Assembly: GCA_012270865.1 (NCBI GenBank)
Contig: JAAXHL010000132.1
Coordinates: 1 to 64,000, forward strand
DNA length: 64,000 nt
Source of the DNA: Candidatus Poribacteria bacterium
GTDB lineage: Bacteria; Poribacteria; WGA-4E; WGA-3G
Direction of reading: 5' to 3'
Under the pieces are notes generated by a model. The model was not told where the DNA came from. It ran no database searches and worked only from the letters and a program-made list of their open reading frames with translations. Every line of letters begins with the position of its first letter. The stretch's first letter is position 1. The position numbers and the translations under genes are program-made. Shown here piece by piece: positions 36,983 through 44,064 of the stretch.

Positions 36983-38581
36983 ATGAACACATTGAGATCA
37001 ACGTTTACAGTCCATCTAATTGTGTATCTGCTCTGTTTTGTGATGCTGCTCCCGTTTGTAGCAGCAGACAACCACGCTGGAGACACACCCGTGAGCTACC
37101 ACTCACAGATCGTCCCGATCCTCAAACGGAGTTGTCAAGGATGCCATCACCCGGGCGATCCAAACGGCGGTTTGATTGTCACAACCTATACCGATCTCAA
37201 ACAAGGCGGAATGGCAGGTGATGCAACTATCATCCCAGGCAAACCCGATGACAGTCTCATCATTGAACTCATTTCTGGCGATGAACCCGCAATGCCACAA
37301 AACATGGAACCGCTCTCCGATGAAGAGGTTGAACTCTTCCGACGTTGGATCCTTGAAGGCGCACAAGACGATACACCCGCCGAAGTCGATGATTTAGGGG
37401 ATGGAGACTATCCGATCTACACCGTACCTCCGGTGGTTACTGCGCTGGCATACTCACCCGATGGCAGCACGCTCGCTGTGTCAGGGGTCCGTGAAGTTCT
37501 ATTGTATGACACAGTCAATTTTCAACTCAAAGCGCGATTGGTAGGTAAAGCACGTCGAATAGAATCCTTGACGTATACCACAGATGGCAAAATGTTAGGC
37601 GTAGCAAGCGGATCTCCCGCACAATTCGGCGAAGTACAACTCTGGGATACCGCAACCAACACCCTCATCAAAGCCATACGTTCCAGTTACGATACAATTT
37701 ACGGACTCTCTTTCTCACCCGATGCCAGTCGCGTCGCTTTCGGATGTTCAGACCAAACAGTGCGCGTCCTATCCATTGAAGACGAAAAAGAACGCATTAA
37801 ATTCGATAACCATAGCGATTGGGTTTTCGGTACCGTCTTTTCTACCGACGGCTCCCATTTCGTCAGTGCTGGGCGCGATACCGCTCTCAAATTAGTTGAG
37901 GTAGATACAGGCTCTTTTGTTGATGACATCAACTCCAGTAACAAGGGATATGGTGAAATCAACACGATCGCACGACACCCAACTGAAGATCAGGTCTTGA
38001 GTGCAGGCGAAGACCGGATACCGAGACTCTACAAAATCTTCCGTGAAATCCGAAGAGATGTCGGCAATACGGACTTTAACCTCATCCGAGCCTATGAAGC
38101 ACAATCCGGCTCAATTGAAGGGGTCGCCTTTTCAGCTGACGGGAGTCGGCTTGCGACTGGCAGTGTAGGTGGTGAAGCACGTATCTATAACGTAGCCGAC
38201 GGGAAGCGTTTAGCAAGCATGCAAGGCGATACAGTCGGTGTCTTCGCCGTCTCATTCCACCCTAATGGCACACAACTCGCCACGGGCGGTTTTGATGGAA
38301 AAATTCGGATATTCGATGCTTCCGGAAAACTGCTCAACGCCTTTATGTCCGTACCGATTGAGGCATCTGCAAGCGAAGATTTCGCACTCGTTGTAACAGG
38401 CATGACGTGAGGGGCTTGCGTCGCAAAAGTGCAGGATGCACTTTCACAACACCAGAATGTTATCAGCGTTGAAGTCTCTCTACCCGATCAAGCCATCATT
38501 AAAGTCCGAAAAAATACGGCTACCGCGGACGATCTCGCCAACATCGTCAAAGAGACCGGGTTTAGCGCAACGACGAAATAG
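36983..38581 (+). CDS. Candidate selenoprotein: cytochrome c-WD40-HMA domain fusion with in-frame TGA
   Basis: 532 codons if TGA 38408-38410 is read through; 475 residues if it stops there. An N-terminal signal peptide (to about residue 28) is followed by a Planctomycete-type cytochrome c segment with CQGCH (Cys51, Cys54, His55). WD40-like repeats then run from about residue 150 to 460 (SPDGSTLAVSGVREVLLYD pattern). The tail is FALVVTGMT-[TGA]-GACVAKVQDAL, then VEVSLP, AIIKVRK and ETGFSATTK: a complete heavy-metal-associated domain in which the TGA replaces the first Cys of GMTCxxC. The frame then runs open to TAG 38581. A hairpin with bacterial SECIS geometry follows the TGA. Start 36983 has ggagga upstream. 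A nonsense mutation is the main alternative. Confidence 0.75.
38426..38444 (+). promoter_or_regulatory. Candidate bacterial SECIS hairpin
   Basis: AAAGTGCA (38426-38433) and TGCACTTT (38437-38444) are perfect complements around the loop GGA. The loop begins 23 nt after the TGA. Bacterial SECIS elements have an apical loop with G in the first two positions, usually about 16-37 nt from the UGA (family knowledge), so this stem fits. Confidence 0.65.
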
Positions 38582-38602
38582 GACAGACGAAGAGGCTAAC
38601 CG

Positions 38603-40078
38603 ATGGATGCCACGGCTCCTAATATACTCTGGGTTTGCACAGATCAGCAACGTTACGACACAATCGGCGCACTGGGCAATCCGTTCGTGTCTACACCGAA
38701 CATTGATAGCCTCGTAGCAGACGGGGTCGCGTTTACGCACGCCTATTGTCAAAGTCCTATTTGCACACCGAGTCGGGCAAGTTTTCTCACGGGCATGTAC
38801 CCGAACGCAACACACGCAAATCGTAACGGAAACGATTTTTTCCCAGACGCATATCCGCTTGTGACACGCACCCTCGCTGACATCGGTTATGATTGTGGAC
38901 TCATTGGCAAACTCCATCTCGCGAGTGCTTACCGTCGAATCGAACCACGCACAGATGACGGATACCGCTACTGGCAATACAGCCACGCACCACGAGATGA
39001 CTGGGAACAAGGACACGATTACGCAGATTGGGTCCGTTCAAAAGGATACATCCTCGGTGAGTTGAACCGAAACCCGGAGGGTGTACCAGCCGAATTACAT
39101 CAGACGACGTGGTGCGCGGAAAAAACAATCGAATTCATTCGTGAGGAACGCGACTGCCCATGGCTCGCGAGCGTCAACATCTACGATCCGCATCCACCGT
39201 TCAATCCACCGCAGACACACAGAGAGCAATTCAACGCAGTGGAGATGCCTGAACCACTCTTCCGAGACAGTGACCTCGCGCAGCAGGCCCGATTACAAGC
39301 CGTCGATTTTCAGTCCAAAGTCCGGACACCAGATGAATTGGACATCCGAAATCCGATCTTGCCGGGTTCCGCACTCGTTACTATGAACGGACAAACACCA
39401 CGCCGAAAAACGAACCCAGTCGGCGCAAGGGATGCCAAGACACTCAAAGCCGCCTATTATGCCATGATCCAACTCATTGATGAGCAGCTCGGTAGGATTC
39501 TCGAAACACTTGACGAGACACGGCAACGGGAAAACACGGTTATCATCTTTACCAGCGACCACGGCGAAACGCTCGGCGACCACGGACTCATTCAAAAAGG
39601 GTGTCGTTTTTACGAAGGTTTGGTCAGAGTACCGCTGATTTTCTCGTGGCAGGATCAGTTTGTAAGCAGTCTGAAAAGCGACGCACTCGTCGAACTCGTT
39701 GACAAAGCACCGACGCTCTTGGAATTAGCAGGATTAACACCACCTGAAGGCATGCACGGACGCTCGCTACTGCCTATACTCCGAGGCGAAGCAGACCCGA
39801 ACTATCACCGTGATTTCGTCCGATGTGAGTACTATGACGCTGTCAATGGCCGCGACCACTCTTATGCAACAATGTATCGAGATAAACGTTACAAATTAGC
39901 AGTCTACCACGGACACGAGGAAGGTGAACTCTACGACCTAATTGAGGACCCAGATGAATTTGATAATCTCTGGCACGCACCCGACAAACAGGACATCAAG
40001 ACGGACCTACTAAAACGGAATTTTGACGCGGCTATGTTCGCTATGGATATAGGACCTCGCCGCGTCGGACCGATGTGA
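38603..40078 (+). CDS. Cys-type sulfatase
   Basis: 491 residues. The formylglycine motif is Cys54-T-P-S-Arg58 within SPICTPSRASFLTGMYP. The metal site starts with WVCTDQQRYDT (Asp14). The central TVIIFTSDHGETLGDHGL matches the second metal-binding block, and the usual KLHLA and RDKRYKLAVYHG segments are present. No signal peptide is evident, so it may act in the cytoplasm or leave by another route. A maturase must be encoded elsewhere. It starts 21 nt after the HMA domain stop, so it may be co-transcribed with the cytochrome c-WD40-HMA gene. It ends with TGA, showing that this codon is a true stop here. Confidence 0.9.
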   Translation: MDATAPNILWVCTDQQRYDTIGALGNPFVSTPNIDSLVADGVAFTHAYCQSPICTPSRASFLTGMYPNATHANRNGNDFFPDAYPLVTRTLADIGYDCGLIGKLHLASAYRRIEPRTDDGYRYWQYSHAPRDDWEQGHDYADWVRSKGYILGELNRNPEGVPAELHQTTWCAEKTIEFIREERDCPWLASVNIYDPHPPFNPPQTHREQFNAVEMPEPLFRDSDLAQQARLQAVDFQSKVRTPDELDIRNPILPGSALVTMNGQTPRRKTNPVGARDAKTLKAAYYAMIQLIDEQLGRILETLDETRQRENTVIIFTSDHGETLGDHGLIQKGCRFYEGLVRVPLIFSWQDQFVSSLKSDALVELVDKAPTLLELAGLTPPEGMHGRSLLPILRGEADPNYHRDFVRCEYYDAVNGRDHSYATMYRDKRYKLAVYHGHEEGELYDLIEDPDEFDNLWHAPDKQDIKTDLLKRNFDAAMFAMDIGPRRVGPM

Positions 40079-40320
40079 GGAATTGTGATGGAATGGATCC
40101 CAAAACCCCTCGCTAAAGCAAGGGGAAACCTGTGCGCAGCGTCCACCAAACGTCCATTCCACGAGTTAAACCGCTGACTATAGGTCGCCTCCGTGCTGCA
40201 ATATTAATAATACTGCAACGTACGGCAGGCACGTTGGCAATAAAAGCCTGCTACTAACTACAAAAAGGAGTGGTGTTTCATCCCTAACCTAAAGATTGGG
40301 GTTCCACACCGAAGAATTTG
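40079..40320. other. Intergenic region with nested inverted repeats
   Basis: No gene is seen. A small hairpin (cccctcgctaaagcaagggg, 40106-40125) is nested between tggaatggat and a downstream near-complement ending gtccattcca (around 40150-40160), which could fold into one larger structure. A terminator for the sulfatase gene is possible but no T tract follows. Confidence 0.4.
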
Positions 40321-40557
40321 ATGAAAACAGTCACATATACCCAGGTAGAGCAACTCGTAAAGAAACTCCCAAAAGCCAAGTTACCGATCGCCTATCATTT
40401 GTTAGCTGATTTGATTAACAGAGAAGTAGATGAACAGTCGCCCCAAGCGGCTTTCATGCGCCTTTCCGTAGAGGAGCGCCGGCAACTTCTAACACAGCAA
40501 GCCAAACAAATGAAAGGGCATTATGAACAAATGTCTGACGAACACCCAGACTTGTAG
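40321..40557 (+). CDS. Probable antitoxin partner of a MazF/PemK-type toxin
   Basis: 78 residues, helical and charged, with MKTVTYTQVEQLVKKLPKAKL at the start and LSVEERRQLLTQQAKQMK near the end. It does not match MazE or VapB clearly; the gene order (small protein immediately before a MazF-like toxin) makes it the likely antitoxin. The start is ATG 40321 (an in-frame TTG precedes it). No strong ribosome site is visible, which is common in tightly autoregulated modules. Its 3' end overlaps the longest version of the toxin frame by 35 nt. Confidence 0.6.
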   Translation: MKTVTYTQVEQLVKKLPKAKLPIAYHLLADLINREVDEQSPQAAFMRLSVEERRQLLTQQAKQMKGHYEQMSDEHPDL

Positions 40558-40573
40558 ATTCGGAATTTCATTG

Positions 40574-40954
40574 ATGAAAGTAAAAGATAATGAGGTTACA
40601 CCTGTTTATGTAAGTCGGGGGGAAATCTGGCAGGCGGACCTTCGCGGAAGCATTGGTAACGAAATCAAATACGAGCGTCCTGTTGTCGTGGTGAGCCCGA
40701 ATGAAGTGGGTATGTTACCTATTGCTATTGTCTGCCCGATAACGGAATGGAAAGATTACTTCGCGAATAATATTTGGCATGTGAAGCTAGAACCAGATGA
40801 CACGAATGGACTCACAAAGTTATCCGCAGTTGATACGCTCCAATTGCGCAGTCTTTCTACTGACACCCGGCGGTTTCTTTGGAAGCGAGGAAGGATATTA
40901 TCGCCTGGAATCATGGATTTGATTTCTATGGCAATTGCGGCGGTGACGCAATAA
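40574..40954 (+). CDS. MazF/PemK-type endoribonuclease toxin
   Basis: 126 residues of the SH3-like MazF family. The N-terminal YVSRGEIWQADLRG is the classic opening; then come IKYERPVVVVSPNEVG (RPxVVxS motif), LPIAIVCPIT and a C-terminal TKLSAVDTLQLRSL. In family members Arg and Thr of these segments form the mRNA interferase site. The start at 40574 is preferred for its length; an in-frame ATG at 40523 with aaaggg upstream would add 17 residues and overlap the preceding gene, which is also plausible. Function: mRNA cleavage when the antitoxin is lost. Confidence 0.85.
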   Translation: MKVKDNEVTPVYVSRGEIWQADLRGSIGNEIKYERPVVVVSPNEVGMLPIAIVCPITEWKDYFANNIWHVKLEPDDTNGLTKLSAVDTLQLRSLSTDTRRFLWKRGRILSPGIMDLISMAIAAVTQ

Positions 40955-40999
40955 TATCCTTGCCTTTATTCTATGTTTCGCAAGGATTTTTACTGTAGT

Positions 41000-41791
41000 A
41001 TGCTTGAACGTAACACTATCCATTGTGGCGACACGTTTACGCTATTAAATGAAGTGGAAGATGCATCGGTAGACCTAATCGTATGTGATGGACCGTATGG
41101 TGTAACCGAGAACTCGTGGGATAAAATCCCCTCAATTCAGGAGTTTAACCTTGACCTCATCAAAAGGTTCACACCGAAACTGAAAGATGGCGGCGCACTC
41201 TATCTATTCGGCAAACCCAATTGTATCGACTTCATAGACTATCGTAAGTTCTTGAACCTCCGTTCAAAAATTGTATGGTATCAACCGAGTCGGCTCGCAC
41301 AAGGTAGAATCAATTACACCAACAACTACGACATCATCTGCTATTTCATCAAAGGTGAGAGACCGAAGTGCTATAACCTTGACGCTATCAGAGTTTCGCA
41401 ACTTGTTGAGTTAGAACATCGGCTCCGGTGTGAAAATGTACCATCCGTGACGAATGGTAGATTCGGGAAAACCAAGTTTAATGCAAAAGGTAAGAACCCA
41501 GGCAACGTTTGGGGTGACATAAAGCAGCTAACTTATAAATCAAAGGAGTTAGTCTGCAGAGAGGCACTTAACACGATCCAGAAACCTGAAAAATTAATCG
41601 AGCGAATCGTATTGGCGAGTTCATCACCCGGAGATCTGGTTCTCGATCCATTTGCTGGTGTCGGCACCTGTCCAGTCGTCTGTAAGCGGCATCAGCGGGA
41701 TTTCATCGGATTCGAGATTCAACCCGATTTCGTGAAAGCCGCAAATCAACGACTCCGAGAGTGCCATAATACTTCAGATTCGCCTTTATAG
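41000..41791 (+). CDS. Beta-class N4/N6 DNA methyltransferase, apparently orphan
   Basis: 263 residues from ATG 41000. Motif IV comes first (VCDGPYGV, residues about 29-35, a GPYG variant of the DPPY/SPPY motif), and motif I comes last (LVLDPFAGVGTC, about 214-224), the beta-class order shared by N6-adenine and N4-cytosine enzymes. The target-recognition region lies between them, with KSKELVCREALNTIQKPEKL preceding motif I as in the family. No nuclease lies next to it, so it is a solitary methylase or a cut-down phage gene. The ATG at 40973 is in frame but poorly supported. Neighbours are a MazF module and a secreted protein gene, so the region may have been acquired. Confidence 0.85.
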   Translation: MLERNTIHCGDTFTLLNEVEDASVDLIVCDGPYGVTENSWDKIPSIQEFNLDLIKRFTPKLKDGGALYLFGKPNCIDFIDYRKFLNLRSKIVWYQPSRLAQGRINYTNNYDIICYFIKGERPKCYNLDAIRVSQLVELEHRLRCENVPSVTNGRFGKTKFNAKGKNPGNVWGDIKQLTYKSKELVCREALNTIQKPEKLIERIVLASSSPGDLVLDPFAGVGTCPVVCKRHQRDFIGFEIQPDFVKAANQRLRECHNTSDSPL

Positions 41792-41822
41792 GCGAAGGCA
41801 TACGAATTTTGTGCCATAGACT

Positions 41823-41851
41823 TTGACAAAAACGGTATTATATGATACTAT
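41823..41851 (+). promoter_or_regulatory. Sigma-70-like promoter for the secreted protein gene
   Basis: A perfect TTGACA (41823-41828) and TACTAT (41846-41851) are 17 bp apart. The gene starts at 41968, leaving a leader of about 110 nt. Confidence 0.55.
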
Positions 41852-41967
41852 CTATGCAAAGATGCGTGAAGAGAAGTCTGACTGTCCATCAACCCTATTT
41901 TTGAAATGTGCATTATTAATACGCAAACCGACAAAAGTTCCCTTGCGTAAACACATAAGGAGTCAGT

Positions 41968-42786
41968 ATGGAACGGAAAATTGTATTTTATTTGACATTT
42001 CTTCTCTGTTTTGGTATAAGTATTGGTAACGCTGCTGTAGAAGTCGGGTTCGTCTATCTTGGCGACAAAGGTGACTTTACCGCACCCGCATTGGAGTTCG
42101 CCGAAAACACGTTCAAAACCAAACAACTCGCAAAGGCAGATTTGAAGAGCAATACGTTCAAGCAGTTCGCTGTTGTCTGGTGGCATGAAGGGGATACTGA
42201 CCCAGGGGCATTGTCCAATGCAGAGATTGATGCGTTCTTAGACTACGCTGAAAGCGGCGGTGCAGTACTGCTAACAGGTTGGGCAATCCGTTATGCTACG
42301 CCGTTGGGATTAGAAGACGCGGAACCACGGCAATTTGGGCCCACTGAAGACGACGGGAGCAATGTCGGTATTATCGTCCTCAAAGAGACACTGGAACTCG
42401 GGTTGACAGAAGGGCTCGAGAATGTTGATGGAAAGACACCGCAAGTCGATGATTGGGTTCAGGTTAATTCAACTGGATTTCCAAAAAGTGGTGACTATTT
42501 CGACAAAATTTGGAAGAATTTTACGACGCTTGCGCATGCTTGGGAGCGTGGTACCAATTACACGGATAGAATTGCAGCTTTCGGTTATTGGGAAGCCGGG
42601 GACGGTAAAGTCTTCAATATGAACTGGCGACTCCCGAATTTCCATAAGAACAACGAGAGTATTGATCAAATAGAGAAACTTACAGAAAATGTTATCAACT
42701 GGTTGGCAAGTGAATCGGAATTCGCCGATGTTACCGCCGGTGATAAATTGCCGATAGTCTGGGGAGAATTGAAAGATCGCGAATAA
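41968..42786 (+). CDS. Secreted ThuA/GATase-like protein, unknown function
   Basis: 272 residues. A signal peptide (MERKIVFYLTFLLCFGISIG, cleavage near NAA) is followed by a sequence that resembles class I amidotransferase-like/ThuA folds: VVWWHEGDTDPGALSNAEIDAFLDY, then an alanine-glycine loop ESGGAVLLTGWAIRY and a GKVFNMNWRLPNF stretch near the end. I see no Cys-His-Glu triad, so it would not be an active amidotransferase. The ligand is unknown. The ribosome site aaggag lies six nt upstream. It ends 116 nt before a WD40 gene, so it is probably separate. Confidence 0.7.
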   Translation: MERKIVFYLTFLLCFGISIGNAAVEVGFVYLGDKGDFTAPALEFAENTFKTKQLAKADLKSNTFKQFAVVWWHEGDTDPGALSNAEIDAFLDYAESGGAVLLTGWAIRYATPLGLEDAEPRQFGPTEDDGSNVGIIVLKETLELGLTEGLENVDGKTPQVDDWVQVNSTGFPKSGDYFDKIWKNFTTLAHAWERGTNYTDRIAAFGYWEAGDGKVFNMNWRLPNFHKNNESIDQIEKLTENVINWLASESEFADVTAGDKLPIVWGELKDRE

Positions 42787-42917
42787 CACGGAATACTCTC
42801 CTGTAAAACCTATAAAATTACATATCGGTGAGAATTTTAACAAAAGCAATAATACAGCAAGTCTGCGCTGGCATGCTATACTAAGAAGGAATATTATACG
42901 CATTGGATACTTCAAAT

Positions 42918-43817
42918 ATGAACGCACAAGTGAATCTACCGAAAGGGGTCAAAGCACGACTGGATCAAGGAAATCTAACTGGGGATATCGCCTTCTCACC
43001 CGACGGCACGCAACTCGCTGTCGCTTGCGACATCGGTGTCTGGATCTACGATGTAGATAGCGGTTTAGGACTTAACCTCCTCGTCGAGCATAAAGAGTAT
43101 GTGAGGTGTGTCGCCTTTTCACCAGATGGCACGGCAGTCGCAAGTGGCGGCGTAGATAACACTGTCATTCTATGGGATGCCGTCGGCGGGACACCGACAG
43201 CCACACTCAAAGGACATACAGATGCCGTGAGAAGCATCGTCTATTCACCAGATGGAACCACGGTCGCAAGTGGAAGTCCCGATGGCACGGTACGTTTGTG
43301 GGACGCAGCCACTGGAAACGCAAAAAACGTCCTTGAAGAGCATACAAGTTCTGTCAGATGTGTTACATATTCCCCTGATGGCAGCACGCTCACCGTCGGA
43401 AGCGGAGACGACACCATCGTCCTTTGGGATGCCGCAACGGGTAGGCACAAAAACACGCTCATAGGACATAAAGATATCGTCAATTCCGTCGCGTATTCAC
43501 CAGATGGAAGTACGCTCGCCAGTGCAAGTATTGACGGTACAATTCGCTTGTGGAATATGTTTGAAAACAGTTTGATTACAACACTTACAGGACATGTCGG
43601 CTACGTCTGGAGTGTCACCTATTCACCAGATGGCAGCACACTCGCAAGCGGCGGGCGCGACGAAACTGTCCGTTTGTGGGACGCAGAAACAGGCGAAACT
43701 AAAGGCGCACTCGCTGGACACACAAGGAGTGTCAGGAATGTCCTATATGCGTCTGATGGAAAGGTCCTCGCAAGTGGTAGTGAAGACAACTCCGTCTTAC
43801 TCTGGGATCTTACATAG
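42918..43817 (+). CDS. WD40-repeat protein without signal peptide
   Basis: 299 residues making one seven-bladed WD40 propeller. It has repeated DAxGxxxxxLxGHTxxVRSVxYSPDGxTLASGSxDxTVRLWD units, for example DNTVILWD, DGTVRLWD and DETVRLWD. Its N-terminal segment (KARLDQGNLTGDIAFSPDG, GVWIYD) matches the start of the secreted proteins encoded at 53248 and 55937, but it has neither their signal peptide nor their dockerin and sorting domains. It may therefore be a cytoplasmic version of the same propeller, or a truncated paralogue. ATG 42918 is used; TTG 42903 is possible. Its ligand is unknown. Confidence 0.85.
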   Translation: MNAQVNLPKGVKARLDQGNLTGDIAFSPDGTQLAVACDIGVWIYDVDSGLGLNLLVEHKEYVRCVAFSPDGTAVASGGVDNTVILWDAVGGTPTATLKGHTDAVRSIVYSPDGTTVASGSPDGTVRLWDAATGNAKNVLEEHTSSVRCVTYSPDGSTLTVGSGDDTIVLWDAATGRHKNTLIGHKDIVNSVAYSPDGSTLASASIDGTIRLWNMFENSLITTLTGHVGYVWSVTYSPDGSTLASGGRDETVRLWDAETGETKGALAGHTRSVRNVLYASDGKVLASGSEDNSVLLWDLT

Positions 43818-44001
43818 AGTTTGGCGCAGAATTGAGATAGCACATAGAAGGATGCTTAAAAATTGTCCAAAATTGAGTGGACATTAAGCGGAAACCCGTT
43901 TTTCGATAGATGTCAGATAGTAAATAGCGTATAAAGTGTGAGAAAACCTGAGTGAAAACTTAATCGGAAAAACAACAGAAGATTTAATTAAGGAGGACGG
44001 C

Positions 44002-44064
44002 GTGTCTTCCGTCAACTATAGCCGGGAGTACCTACGCCGAATTTTTGATGAAACCCAGGTCTAA
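44002..44064 (+). CDS. Short leader peptide overlapping the next gene
   Basis: A 20-codon frame starts with GTG at 44002 behind a consensus AGGAGG (43991-43996). It reads MSSVNYSREYLRRIFDETQV and stops at TAA 44062-44064. The downstream start at 44048 lies inside it and has no ribosome site of its own, so translation could be coupled through this frame. It may also simply be a non-coding accident. No matching family is known. Confidence 0.4.
   Translation: MSSVNYSREYLRRIFDETQV

Noticed and set aside
40076..40078. Another TGA read as selenocysteine, at the end of the sulfatase
   Set aside because: The sequence after the stop shows no domain continuation and no nearby SECIS-like stem with suitable loop. 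The same holds for TGA 7854-7856.
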